A stretch of DNA of 64,000 nucleotides from Bacteroidales bacterium (GTDB lineage: Bacteria; Bacteroidota; Bacteroidia; Bacteroidales; F082): positions 1 to 64,000 of the forward strand of contig WGCY01000038.1 of NCBI GenBank assembly GCA_015493525.1. The letters are read 5' to 3'. A program made the translations under genes and the position numbers. Numbering within the stretch: position 1 is the stretch's first letter; each line of letters starts with the position of its first letter. The notes beneath the pieces were generated by a model. It was not told the origin of the DNA, ran no database searches, and worked only from the letters and a program-made list of their open reading frames with translations. Shown here piece by piece: positions 44,821 through 53,557 of the stretch.

Positions 44821-46470
44821 CTACTGATACATAAAACGTTTAATACTTTGTTTCGGCGTTTTTTCAAACGGGTCAGGGTGTAACACGATGCGTGAAACAG
44901 CCATAAAAGCCGGTAATTGCCCGTTCATCTCTTTCCGGTAATCTTCCAGTTTTTCCTCCAGCCCTTTGGTGGTAAGTTCCATGCTCTTCAAAACATCCTC
45001 ATCGGGATAGACCAAAGCAACCAGCTTTCCATCGCGCTGAATGACAATAGATTCAGCCACACAAGCACGGTTATTCAGCATCGATTCAATTTCCTCGGGA
45101 TAGATATTTTGCCCGGATGGCCCCAGTATCATGCTTTTGCTCCGGCCTTTGATATAAATAAACCCCTCTTTGTCTATCAGCCCGAGGTCGCCGGAGTGAA
45201 GCCAACCCTCCGCATCGAGCACCAGCCGGGTAGCCTCCTCGTTTCTGTAATAGCCGGCCATGACATTTTCGCCCCGCATGAGGATTTCGCCCACCTTGTT
45301 TTCAGGATCATCCGAATCGATTTTCACTTCCAGTGTGTCCACAGGCAAACCGCAGGAGCCGATTTTTGCCTTATCGGCAGCTGCATAAGAAATGAGCGGT
45401 CCGCACTCGGTCATGCCGTAGCCCACCGTAATGGGAAAGCCTATCTGGCGGAAAAAACTTTCAATTTCGTGGCTCAGGGCAGCCCCGCCGACTACCACTT
45501 CCACAAAGTTACCGCCAAAGCCTTCCTTCACGCCGGCCAGCACTTTTTTCAGGATTAACCTGTTCAGCAATGGCGTTTTAAGCATCCAGTTGATGGGGGA
45601 TTTGCTGATAACGGGAAGGATTTTCTTTTTATAAATCTTCTCAATGACCAACGGCACCGAAAGGATCAGCCGGGGCCTGATTTCCTGAAAAGCGCGGGTG
45701 ATAATCGCCGGACTGGGCGTTTTGGTCAGAAAAGTTATGTGGCAGCCCAGCGAAAAGGGGAAAAGGAACTCGAATGCCAGTCCGTAAGCGTGTGCCAGCG
45801 GCAGAAAGGAGACAATTTTGTCGCCCGATGCCAACGGCATGTGGTGGCGTGCAAACCGCACGTTGGCTGCCAGGCTGTTGTGCAGCAACATAACGCCTTT
45901 GGAAAAACCGGTAGTACCGGAAGTATAGCTTATCTCCCCCAATGCGTCGTTCCCGGTTTTGGGCAAACTGAAATTTTCAGCATTCAGCCCATCGGGGTAT
46001 TTCTCTTTCATTGAACCGTTGAGCGAATGGATAATCTCTTCCAGATGGTCTATTCTGGAAAACAGTGGCATAAGCTCTTCCACGCCCATCACATATTTAA
46101 GCTCCAGCATCTGGTCAATGTCGAGGGAAGTCCAAATGGATGAAGCAGAGAAAAATGCCTTCGACTCGGAATGGTTAACGATAAAATGTACATCTTTGGG
46201 CAGGAAATCCGGCAGGATGGGGACAATCACCGCACCATAGGTAATCACTGAAAGATAGGCCACCGCCCAGTTGGCAGAATTTTTCCCGATAAGGGCAATT
46301 TTGTCCCCCCTCTTGAGGCCCGTTTTTTCAAAAATTATGTGAAACTTCAGGATGGCTTCCCCCACCTCGGCAAAGGTACTCGTCTTCCCATTGTAATCGG
46401 AAACAGCCGGTTTGTCCCAGTTTTCCCTGATGGCCGTTTCAAAATATTCAACTAAGTTCTCTTTTATCAT
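44821..46470 (-). CDS. AMP-binding long-chain acyl-CoA synthetase-like protein
   Basis: A 549-residue ANL-superfamily ligase that activates a carboxylic acid, most likely a fatty acid, to its acyl-AMP and then to the CoA ester. Motifs are ISYTSGTTGFSKGVML (P-loop, about residue 190), GYGMTECGPLISYA, GWLHSGDLGLID near 405, and GRSKSMILGPSGQNIYPEEIE. The segment FLPLAHAYGLAFEFLFP is typical of long-chain FadD-like enzymes. No signal peptide, so it is cytosolic or membrane-associated. The upstream intergenic region holds two copies of a TTTTTAGTC motif that may be an operator. A free-standing acyl-ACP or aryl synthetase is the alternative. Confidence 0.87.
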   Translation of the reverse strand: MIKENLVEYFETAIRENWDKPAVSDYNGKTSTFAEVGEAILKFHIIFEKTGLKRGDKIALIGKNSANWAVAYLSVITYGAVIVPILPDFLPKDVHFIVNHSESKAFFSASSIWTSLDIDQMLELKYVMGVEELMPLFSRIDHLEEIIHSLNGSMKEKYPDGLNAENFSLPKTGNDALGEISYTSGTTGFSKGVMLLHNSLAANVRFARHHMPLASGDKIVSFLPLAHAYGLAFEFLFPFSLGCHITFLTKTPSPAIITRAFQEIRPRLILSVPLVIEKIYKKKILPVISKSPINWMLKTPLLNRLILKKVLAGVKEGFGGNFVEVVVGGAALSHEIESFFRQIGFPITVGYGMTECGPLISYAAADKAKIGSCGLPVDTLEVKIDSDDPENKVGEILMRGENVMAGYYRNEEATRLVLDAEGWLHSGDLGLIDKEGFIYIKGRSKSMILGPSGQNIYPEEIESMLNNRACVAESIVIQRDGKLVALVYPDEDVLKSMELTTKGLEEKLEDYRKEMNGQLPAFMAVSRIVLHPDPFEKTPKQSIKRFMYQ

Positions 46471-46803
46471 AAGGCTGTTGTTAACATTTTGGGGATAAAG
46501 ATAACAAAAGCGGGGAAAATGAAAGCATACCGCATCGTATTCTATTTTTATTTATCTTTGCACTCTAAAACGTTTTTAGTCATTTTGGCAGTAAAAAAAT
46601 TAAATATTCAGTAATGAAAGACAAAATAGCAGATAAATCCGGCGGAGATGGCAGAAAAAAAATTCCAGGCACAAAGGGTACTGTTTTTGAAAAGCCCTGA
46701 ACAACGAATAATTTTTTTATTTATAATTTGACTAATAAACTTTTTTAGTCGTTAATTAAATTAACTAGTAATTTAACAATTCAAACCACAAAAAATTTTG
46801 ACA
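46471..46803. promoter_or_regulatory. Divergent regulatory region between acyl-CoA synthetase and small barrel genes
   Basis: This 333-bp gap has a plus-strand -7 box TATCTTTG (46553-46560) and two copies of AAACnTTTTTAGTC at 46568-46581 and 46737-46750; the second lies within the dyad GACTAA-9 nt-TTAGTC. A 28-codon frame (46614-46700) lies between them, but it has no ribosome site or recognised homology and I do not call it a gene. Confidence 0.45.
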
Positions 46804-47412
46804 ATGAAAAAAATTCAAGCAAGTTTAGTCGCCCTGGCACTGCTCCTGGCCTTTGCCATGCCCGCCTCGGCACAGAAATTCCATTACGGTATTAAAGCAG
46901 GACTCAACGGGGCCGTTCAATCCGGTATTGCAGATTATTACGACAACGGCAACATCCGTTACGGCCTCACTGCCGGGTTGGTAGGCAATTACCACTTCAA
47001 CGACAACATGATGCTGCAGGCCGAGCTGGATTATGACCAAAAGGGAACGCACGCTTCCAACATTGACACCCAATACGATTATGTAAGTATTCCGGTATTG
47101 TTCGACTATTCTTTTGGCCATACATACCACACCAGGCTGAGTATTCACCTGAATGCCGGCCCATATGTTGCTTTTCTGGCCAATGCAAAAAGAACGGAGA
47201 AAATTGACGGCGTGGACAACACCACCGACCTCATGTCCGCTTCGCACAAGGCCGAAGTAGGGGCTTTGTTAGGCGTTGGTTTCAGACAGCCCGTGGGGAA
47301 ACACTTTCTGTTTTGGGATGTCCGTTTGACCGTCGGTATTTCCCATTTCGACAAAGCCGACTCACAATCACGCAACAAAATGATTGGCGTTACCATGGGC
47401 TACGAGCTATAA
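46804..47412 (+). CDS. Outer-membrane beta-barrel (porin/PorT-like) protein
   Basis: A small barrel of 202 residues with a signal peptide (ASLVALALLLAFAMPASAQ) and an opening strand typical of PorT-like or OmpA-barrel-like proteins, FHYGIKAGLNGAV. Strand-like segments such as NMMLQAELDYDQKG and YVSIPVLFDYSF continue to an aromatic end (GVTMGYEL). The track begins at a TTG two codons earlier; the ATG at 46804 is the natural start. A strong terminator follows directly. It is probably an outer-membrane protein of unknown function; the porT name is not justified. Confidence 0.75.
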   Translation: MKKIQASLVALALLLAFAMPASAQKFHYGIKAGLNGAVQSGIADYYDNGNIRYGLTAGLVGNYHFNDNMMLQAELDYDQKGTHASNIDTQYDYVSIPVLFDYSFGHTYHTRLSIHLNAGPYVAFLANAKRTEKIDGVDNTTDLMSASHKAEVGALLGVGFRQPVGKHFLFWDVRLTVGISHFDKADSQSRNKMIGVTMGYEL

Positions 47413-47434
47413 CATAAAATAAGGTAACATTCAG

Positions 47435-47464
47435 AAAAAGCTCCGGGAAACCGGGGCTTTTTTT
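47435..47464 (+). terminator. Terminator of the small barrel gene
   Basis: AAAGCTCCGG and CCGGGGCTTT pair with one wobble around a GAAA loop, followed by seven Ts, 22 nt after the stop. Confidence 0.88.
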
Positions 47465-47469
47465 GTATA

Positions 47470-47738
47470 GAAGTTGTTTAAAGCTCATGGCATCTTGTTC
47501 TTGATAAGATGGAATTACATACAAGATTCAATTGTTATTTTTGTTTGTGAGGCTCTTCAAAAAGGGATTTCACGCAAAGTGATTTGCGTGCTTTGCGGTA
47601 CCTCAGTGCTTTTAGCGTGAACCTTCAAAACTATCTTTTTGAACAGTTTCACCAAAATTCGTTAAATAGCAGAAAAAGAATTTGCTAATTTTATTTATAT
47701 AACGTTAAGAAATAATGCGTTAACCTTAAAACAACTTC
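47470..47738 (-). repeat. MITE-like fold-back element, bounded copy 3 (inverted)
   Basis: Bounded by GAAGTTGTTTAAAGCTCA and GTTAACCTTAAAACAACTTC, 269 bp. The body is the reverse complement of copy 1: it contains AACCTTCAAAACTATCTTTTTG and the AAATAATGCGTTAAC end. The central hairpin half seen in copies 1 and 2 is shortened. It starts 5 nt after the preceding terminator. Confidence 0.7.
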
Positions 47739-48057
47739 AGAATCCATGGGGCACCGTTTTTGAAAGCCGGACAGGGAAAAGAACCTTATTGGCAGTCCGG
47801 GTTACCGGTTTTCAGACTTTTCATTAACGTTTCTTAACATTTTTTATAGAATGGTCTTCCAGATTACAATTAGATATGTAGATGATTAGAGTATTTTTTC
47901 ATTCCCATATATACACTTTTTCTATATTACCCAGTATTCCGGTTTTAAAAAAATGATTTTTCCCAATTTTTTGGCAGAGTTGTAAACATAAAAAAAATGA
48001 TTTTAAATTGTGCCTGCATTTACTTTCATTTTATTAACCAAAAAAAAAGATTGCCTT
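47739..48057. promoter_or_regulatory. Upstream region of the purine locus
   Basis: Very AT-rich, about 320 bp, between the repeat and the DUF5020 gene. I see no clear TAnnTTTG box, no riboswitch-like aptamer and no coding frame; the GTG-started extension of the ORF track into this region is not credible because the signal peptide starts at 48058. Confidence 0.4.
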
Positions 48058-48759
48058 ATGAAAAAAGTTTTTCTACTTATTTTAGGAGTAGTTATAAGTG
48101 TTGCGGGTTATGCGCAAACTGATGTTCAGCTCCATTGGGTTTTTGGGGCGAAAGACCAGCCTGCCCATCTGCTTACCACCGTCGAAAGTTTTAACCTGGA
48201 CAAATGGGGAAGCACCTATTTATTCATTGACATGAACTACAAAACCAGCGAAAACCTATACGGGGTCAACAACGCTTACTGGGAAATTTCGCGAAATTTA
48301 AACTTCTGGAAAGCCCCCATCGATATTCATGTGGAATATAATGGCGGATTGGGCATGTTCGAATCGACACCTTATAACGGGGCCTACGAAATTAAAAACG
48401 CCTGGTTGTTTGGAGCCCAATATACCTTTCACAGCAAAGATTTCAGCAAAATAATTAATGTACAGTTAATGTACAAAGACATTGTCAGAGAACATTACCC
48501 CTCTTTTCAGCTTACCGGCGTATGGACCCTCAACTTCTTTAAAAAGAAATTTACCGTCTCCGGCTTCTTTGATTTCTGGCGCGAAAAGAAAGATTTTAGC
48601 AGTGGAAACCACACGGAATATGTCTTCCTTTCACAACCACAGTTCTGGTATAATTTCGGAAAACATTTCTCATTGGGTTCGGAAATTGACTTAGAAAACA
48701 ATTTCATTATCGAGAATTTCCGGATTGTTGCCACCGCAGCAGCGAAGTGGACTTTTTAA
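48058..48759 (+). CDS. DUF5020 family Tsx-like outer-membrane channel
   Basis: A 233-residue outer-membrane protein with a signal peptide (FLLILGVVISVAGYAQ) and a barrel pattern like the nucleoside channel Tsx: GSTYLFIDMNY, IDIHVEYNGGLGMF, KAWLFGAQYTFHS-like strands and a final aromatic KWTF. DUF5020 proteins are Tsx-related. The inner-membrane purine permease gene begins 17 bp downstream, so the two probably form a two-membrane import route for nucleobases. The start is M17 of the track ORF, whose GTG start would spoil the signal peptide. Substrate is inferred from context only. Confidence 0.75.
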   Translation: MKKVFLLILGVVISVAGYAQTDVQLHWVFGAKDQPAHLLTTVESFNLDKWGSTYLFIDMNYKTSENLYGVNNAYWEISRNLNFWKAPIDIHVEYNGGLGMFESTPYNGAYEIKNAWLFGAQYTFHSKDFSKIINVQLMYKDIVREHYPSFQLTGVWTLNFFKKKFTVSGFFDFWREKKDFSSGNHTEYVFLSQPQFWYNFGKHFSLGSEIDLENNFIIENFRIVATAAAKWTF

Positions 48760-48776
48760 CCTAAAAAAACACAGCT

Positions 48777-50069
48777 ATGTTTGAAAAATACTTTCAACTA
48801 AAAAAGAACAACACAAATACACGTACCGAGCTGGTGGCCGGATTAACTACCTTCCTGACCATGGCCTACATCCTCGCAGTGAACCCGGGTATTCTGGGAA
48901 AAACCGGTATGGATGCCCATGCTGTTTTTACGGCAACAGCTGTCTCCTCTATTATTGCCACGCTCATCATGGCATTGTATGCCAAGTTACCTTTTTCGCT
49001 GGCACCGGGAATGGGGCTGAACGCTTTCTTTGCTTTTACCGTTGTCTTGGGAATGGGTTATACCTGGGAATTTGCCCTAACGGCTGTTTTCCTGGAAGGG
49101 ATTATCTTTATCCTGCTTACCTTTTTTAAGATTAGGGAACTTATTGTGGATGCCATTCCCATAAATGTAAAGCATTCTATTTCAGCGGGTATTGGGCTAT
49201 TTATCGCCTTTATCGGACTGCACAGTGCAGGCATTGTTATTTCCAGCAAGGCCACACTGGTTACCCTGGGCGACATGAACAATCCCACGGTCTGGATTGC
49301 CCTCGCCGGATTGTTTATTTCCGGCGTACTGCTTGCCTTGCGTGTGAAAGGTGCACTGTTGTATGGCATTTTTGCCTCCACACTCATCGGTATTCCTTTG
49401 GGCATTACGCATCTCCCCCACTCTTCCATTGTTCAGTTGCCTCCGTCCGTTGCCCCCATATTCTTTAAGTTTCAATGGCAACATGTTTTCACACTGAACA
49501 TGGTAATTATCTTGTTTACTTTCCTGTTTGTGGACATGTTTGATACGGTAGGCACACTGATTGGCGTAGCTTCAAAAGCCAATATGCTCACCAAAGAGGG
49601 GAAACTTCCGGGAATCAACAAAGCCCTGCTGGCAGATGCCGTGGGTACTACTTTCGGTGCCATACTGGGTACCTCCACCGTTACCACCTATGTTGAAAGT
49701 GCTGCCGGCGTTGCCGAAGGAGGCCGTACCGGTTTAACATCCCTGACGACTGCCGCACTGTTTGTCCTGGCACTATTTCTGGCACCTTTGTTCCTTATGG
49801 TTCCTGCTGCCGCCACAGCTCCTGCACTGATTCTCGTAGGTTCCTTTATGATGAGTCCGGTACAAAAGATTGATTTTAACGATTATACCGAAAGTATTCC
49901 GGCTTTCCTGACCATCGTCATGATGCCACTCACTTATAGTATTGCAGAAGGAATTGCCTTCGGCATGATTTCGTACGTTTTACTGAAATTACTTAGCGGA
50001 CGGTTCAAAGAGATTAGCTGGATGATGTACCTTTTAGCGATTTTGTTTGTCATCAAGTTTATCATGTAG
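48777..50069 (+). CDS. NCS2 family purine permease, AzgA type
   Basis: An inner-membrane proton-coupled nucleobase importer (AzgA/PurP/GhxP branch of NCS2), 430 residues with about 12-14 hydrophobic segments. Signature blocks are TRTELVAGLTTFLTMAYIL near the start, PFSLAPGMGLNAFFAF, the LFVDMFDTVGTLIGVA helix, and GTTFGAILGTSTVTTYVESAAGV near 290. This branch takes up adenine, guanine or hypoxanthine. It is second in the purine locus, directly after the Tsx-like gene, and ends at a strong terminator. Which base it carries cannot be decided from sequence. Confidence 0.9.
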   Translation: MFEKYFQLKKNNTNTRTELVAGLTTFLTMAYILAVNPGILGKTGMDAHAVFTATAVSSIIATLIMALYAKLPFSLAPGMGLNAFFAFTVVLGMGYTWEFALTAVFLEGIIFILLTFFKIRELIVDAIPINVKHSISAGIGLFIAFIGLHSAGIVISSKATLVTLGDMNNPTVWIALAGLFISGVLLALRVKGALLYGIFASTLIGIPLGITHLPHSSIVQLPPSVAPIFFKFQWQHVFTLNMVIILFTFLFVDMFDTVGTLIGVASKANMLTKEGKLPGINKALLADAVGTTFGAILGTSTVTTYVESAAGVAEGGRTGLTSLTTAALFVLALFLAPLFLMVPAAATAPALILVGSFMMSPVQKIDFNDYTESIPAFLTIVMMPLTYSIAEGIAFGMISYVLLKLLSGRFKEISWMMYLLAILFVIKFIM

Positions 50070-50106
50070 CCCGAACATAGAAATTTAAACTTATTGATTT
50101 TTCAAA

Positions 50107-50145
50107 ACAGGAGGCTGTCCGAAGGGATAACCTCCTGTTTTTTTT
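50107..50145 (+). terminator. Terminator of the DUF5020-permease unit
   Basis: ACAGGAGG pairs perfectly with CCTCCTGT, followed by eight Ts, about 40 bp after the stop. Confidence 0.88.
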
Positions 50146-50381
50146 GCTTTTGTTTGCGGCCCCCGATAACCCATGGGAACATTCCCCATCCGGTAAAATG
50201 AGTATTTTTTATGTATCTCCCATTTAGTAGATGAATATTCTATTTTTTGGGATATTTTTTCATAAATAAATAGGAGTATCCATTGACTTCTATATCTTTA
50301 TTATGTAGTTTAGCACTGCTTATTTTTGATAAGACAGAAATAAGCCAAAGTTTACATTTTATAAAACTAAAAACAAATAGG
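50146..50381. promoter_or_regulatory. Upstream region of the 8-oxoguanine deaminase
   Basis: About 240 bp, AT-rich, between the permease terminator and the deaminase start. No clear consensus promoter, hairpin or coding frame was found; the TTG-started extension to 50283 in the track is not supported. Confidence 0.35.
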
Positions 50382-51746
50382 ATGGCTACTTTATTAAAAA
50401 ACATTTCAACGGTAGTTACTTTTAACAACCACGATGAAATTTTATCGAATACGGATATTTTGCTGGAAGAAAACCAAATTTCTTCCATTGGAAAAAACCT
50501 AAAGGCCCCGACAGGTTCCAAAATCATTGACTGTACAAACCTGATAGCACTGCCGGGTTTTGTCAATACGCATCATCACCTTTACCAAACGCTTTTCCGC
50601 GGGATTCAGGAAGTGCAGGAAAAACCGCTTTTCCCCTGGCTTATCGGACTTTATGAGTTTTGGAAGCACCTCACCCCCGAAGCCATTTATTATGGTGCCA
50701 TGGTGGGTTTCAGCGAGTTGCTGCGTACCGGTTGTACCACCACAATGGATCATCACTATGTCTTTCCCGAAGGAAAACCGGGCACATTGATCGATGAACA
50801 AATTAAAGCAGCCTCTGAAATTGGCATTCGGTTTCATGCCACCCGTGGCTCCATGTCGCTGGGGAAAAGTGTTGGCGGGCTCCCTCCCGATTCTGTTGTA
50901 CAAAAAGAGGAAGTCATCCTCGAAGATTCCGAACGGTTAATCAATACCTATCACGACAACCGGCGGTTTTCGATGCAGAAAATTGCTTTGGCCCCCTGCT
51001 CTCCTTTTTCTGTTACAAAAGAGCTCATGACAGAGACCAGGAAGTTAGCCAGAAAAAAAGAAGTTATGCTGCACACACATCTTGCAGAGACATTGGATGA
51101 AGAAAAGTTCTGTCTGGAGAAATTTGGCAGAAGGCCGGTAGAATTAATGGCAGACCTGGGATGGACAGGTCCCGATGTATGGTTTGCCCACGTTATTCAC
51201 ATCAACAAAGAAGAAATGAAAATGCTGGACGGTGCCGGAGTCGCCCACTGCCCCTCTTCCAACATGAAACTTTCCAGCGGCATCTGCCCCACCTCCGAGC
51301 TTTTGGATGCGGGCGTGAAATTAAGTATTGCTGTGGACGGCAGTGCCTCCAACGATGGCTCCAACATGTGGGAAGAAGTCAGGAGGGCCTACCTGCTAAA
51401 CCACCTGAAATACGGCAGTAACGGACTGAATGCCTATCAGGTATTGCGTATGGCCACCCGGGGTGGTGCCGAGGTACTGAACAGAAACGATATTGGCATA
51501 TTACAGGAAGGAATGGCTGCCGACATTGTTTTGTTTGACCTGAACGACATTGCCTATGCCGGTTCACACGATCCATTGGTAAGCCTGGTAACCTGCGGCA
51601 ATACCAGTCTGGTGAAAATGACACTGGTCAACGGAAAGGTTGTGGTGAAAGATGGGGAATTACTAACGATAGATACGGACAAAATGAGAGAAAAAGCCCA
51701 TAAAACAGCCACCGGCCTGGTTGAATACCAAAGGCAGCACGGATAA
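50382..51746 (+). CDS. 8-oxoguanine deaminase (amidohydrolase)
   Basis: A cytosolic zinc amidohydrolase of 454 residues in the TrzA/AtzB/8-oxoguanine deaminase group, which converts 8-oxoguanine to uric acid and ammonia. The metal site is in FVNTHHHLYQTLFRG (about 60-75), HTHLAET near 230, the HVIHINKEEM block and the Asp in VDGSASNDGSN near 325; HCPSSNMKLSSG is also conserved. The ATG at 50382 restores the usual N-terminus MATLLKNISTVVTF. It sits between two purine permease genes and upstream of ygfK, which supports a purine substrate over a triazine. Guanine or isoguanine deaminase is the alternative. Confidence 0.82.
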   Translation: MATLLKNISTVVTFNNHDEILSNTDILLEENQISSIGKNLKAPTGSKIIDCTNLIALPGFVNTHHHLYQTLFRGIQEVQEKPLFPWLIGLYEFWKHLTPEAIYYGAMVGFSELLRTGCTTTMDHHYVFPEGKPGTLIDEQIKAASEIGIRFHATRGSMSLGKSVGGLPPDSVVQKEEVILEDSERLINTYHDNRRFSMQKIALAPCSPFSVTKELMTETRKLARKKEVMLHTHLAETLDEEKFCLEKFGRRPVELMADLGWTGPDVWFAHVIHINKEEMKMLDGAGVAHCPSSNMKLSSGICPTSELLDAGVKLSIAVDGSASNDGSNMWEEVRRAYLLNHLKYGSNGLNAYQVLRMATRGGAEVLNRNDIGILQEGMAADIVLFDLNDIAYAGSHDPLVSLVTCGNTSLVKMTLVNGKVVVKDGELLTIDTDKMREKAHKTATGLVEYQRQHG

Positions 51747-52082
51747 AAGATGTTTCATTCTAACACAGGGGACTGTCCTGAAAACAGCTAAAAAAATGAG
51801 CGTCTGGAAATCACTTTTTTATCCATACCTCATTAATAACAGGATAAAAACATTCTTTAATATCGATATTATATAGATATTAAAGCTGTATTCTATTCTT
51901 ATAAATAGAAAATACATATAAATATAATCTAAAAAATATTTATTTATTCTACTATAAGGTATTTGAAATATAACAAAAATAAGATTTCCCCAAATTGGCC
52001 ACCGGACAATGAATATTCCAATAAAACCTTTTAAATTAGACCTCTGAAATAATTAATATTTTTAACCTTTAATTTATTACCT
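51747..52082. promoter_or_regulatory. Upstream region of the UacT-like permease with two dyads
   Basis: This 336-bp AT-rich gap has a perfect 10-bp inverted repeat CTTTAATATC/GATATTAAAG (51855-51864 and 51876-51885, 11-nt spacer) and a second dyad TTCTATT/AATAGAA (51891-51910). They may be operators or mRNA hairpins. No coding frame. Confidence 0.45.
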
Positions 52083-53456
52083 ATGAAAAGAAGTAATCAC
52101 CCTGTTAACGAAATGCTGCCGGGAGGACAATTATTTGTCTATGGCCTGCAGCATGTTTTGGCGATGTACGCCGGAGCAGTTGCGGTACCACTCATTATTG
52201 CAGGTGCTGCTCATATGACCAAAGCAGAAACGGCATTCCTGATTAATGCCGACCTGTTTACTTGTGGCGTAGCCACCTTAATACAAACGTTGGGCATTTG
52301 GAAAATGGGTATCCGTATTCCTGTTATTCAGGGGGTTACATTTGCCGCCGTAACGCCTATGATCCTGATTGCACAATCGCAAGGCATGGAGACTATTTTC
52401 GGGGCCGTTATTGTTGCCGGGGCTTTCACTTTTCTCATAGCTCCCTACTTTAGTAAGTTGTTACGGTTCTTCCCTCCCATTGTTACGGGAAGTATCATTA
52501 CCATAATCGGGATATCGCTTTTACCGGTAGGTATTGCCTGGTCTGCCGGTGGTTTTGGAAATCCCAATTATGCATCTTTGGAATTTCTTGCCCTTGCAGG
52601 TTTCGTACTTCTTATCATTTTGGGCATCAATAAATATTTTACCGGTTTTATCGCCAATATTTCCGTACTGATTGGGTTGATTGCAGGAATGCTCATTGCT
52701 TTGCCATTGGGATTGGTCGATTTTAGCGGCCTTTCTACGGCTGCCTGGTTAAAACTCGATACCCCGTTTTACTATGGCTGGCCAAAATTTGACATCGGAG
52801 CTATCCTCGCCATGATTATCGTTATGCTGGTAACCATGGTAGAATCCACAGGCGACTTTCTCGCTATTGGGGAAATTATAAACCTCCCCATAAAAGAAAA
52901 GGATTTAACCCGCGGGTTACGTGCTGATGGTTTCTCCACCATGCTAGGTGGTGCATTTAACGCATTTCCATACACTGCTTTCGCCCAAAACGTGGGGCTT
53001 GTCGGCCTGACAGGAATAAAAAGCCGTTTTGTCGTAGCCGCTTCGGGAGTTATCCTTGTCGCTTTAGGCCTGTTTCCAAAACTGGCCATTATCATTGCTT
53101 CGTTGCCTACGCCTGTACTGGGAGGGGCCGGTATTGCCATGTTCGGGATTGTTGCCGCCAGTGGCATCAAAACCCTTTCCCGTGTTGATTTTACAAAAAA
53201 CCAGCACAACATATTTATTGTTGCCATAAGTATTGGCATTGGTGTCATCCCTTTGGTTGCCCCTGAATTTTTCAAACATTTTCCGAGCTGGAGCCAAACC
53301 GTACTGCACAGTGGCATTACCCTCGGTTCCATCACAGCCGTAACGCTCAATGCATTTTTTAATGGCGGAAAAGGTGCCGGTGAAACCGGAGAACCGGTCG
53401 AAGAGGCTGAAAAAGAAATTGAAGAAGTGGCTGCTGAAATGGTTCAGGAAGTATAA
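52083..53456 (+). CDS. NCS2 family permease, xanthine/uric acid (UraA/UacT/PbuX) type
   Basis: A second NCS2 transporter, from the nucleobase-ascorbate branch that includes xanthine, uric acid and uracil permeases. The 457-residue protein has about 14 membrane segments and shows FVYGLQHVLAMYAGAVAVPL near the start, PVIQGVTFAAVTPM, the GSIITIIGISLLPVGI block, VESTGDFLAIGE and NAFPYTAFAQNVGLV. These are closest in my memory to uric-acid/xanthine permeases. The C-terminus has a long Glu-rich tail. It precedes ygfK by 100 bp with a terminator between, so it may be expressed separately. Uric acid or xanthine is the favoured substrate. Confidence 0.87.
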   Translation: MKRSNHPVNEMLPGGQLFVYGLQHVLAMYAGAVAVPLIIAGAAHMTKAETAFLINADLFTCGVATLIQTLGIWKMGIRIPVIQGVTFAAVTPMILIAQSQGMETIFGAVIVAGAFTFLIAPYFSKLLRFFPPIVTGSIITIIGISLLPVGIAWSAGGFGNPNYASLEFLALAGFVLLIILGINKYFTGFIANISVLIGLIAGMLIALPLGLVDFSGLSTAAWLKLDTPFYYGWPKFDIGAILAMIIVMLVTMVESTGDFLAIGEIINLPIKEKDLTRGLRADGFSTMLGGAFNAFPYTAFAQNVGLVGLTGIKSRFVVAASGVILVALGLFPKLAIIIASLPTPVLGGAGIAMFGIVAASGIKTLSRVDFTKNQHNIFIVAISIGIGVIPLVAPEFFKHFPSWSQTVLHSGITLGSITAVTLNAFFNGGKGAGETGEPVEEAEKEIEEVAAEMVQEV

Positions 53457-53485
53457 ATAACTTTTACGATTATTAAAATATTGCG

Positions 53486-53516
53486 AAAAAGGATGTTGGG
53501 AAACAGCATCCTTTTT
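53486..53516 (+). terminator. Terminator between permease and ygfK
   Basis: AAAAAGGATG-TTG pairs with CAG-CATCCTTTTT around a GGAAA-type loop, 29 nt after the stop and 41 bp before the ygfK ATG. Confidence 0.75.
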
Positions 53517-53557
53517 CAGTAGCTTTGCCCCAATTTTGAACAATAAAAAACCATCCT

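Noticed and set aside
46614-46700. 28-codon plus-strand frame between the acyl-CoA synthetase and barrel genes
   Set aside because: No ribosome site, no homology, and the length is within chance; kept only as context for the repeated motif.
46670-47770. Similar GGnACnGTTTTTGAAA strings near 46675 and 47751
   Set aside because: Short AT-rich similarity, flanks differ, and I cannot exclude chance.
50382-51746. Triazine (atrazine) hydrolase
   Set aside because: Same subfamily, but the purine permease/ygfK context and the VDGSASND motif favour 8-oxoguanine deaminase.
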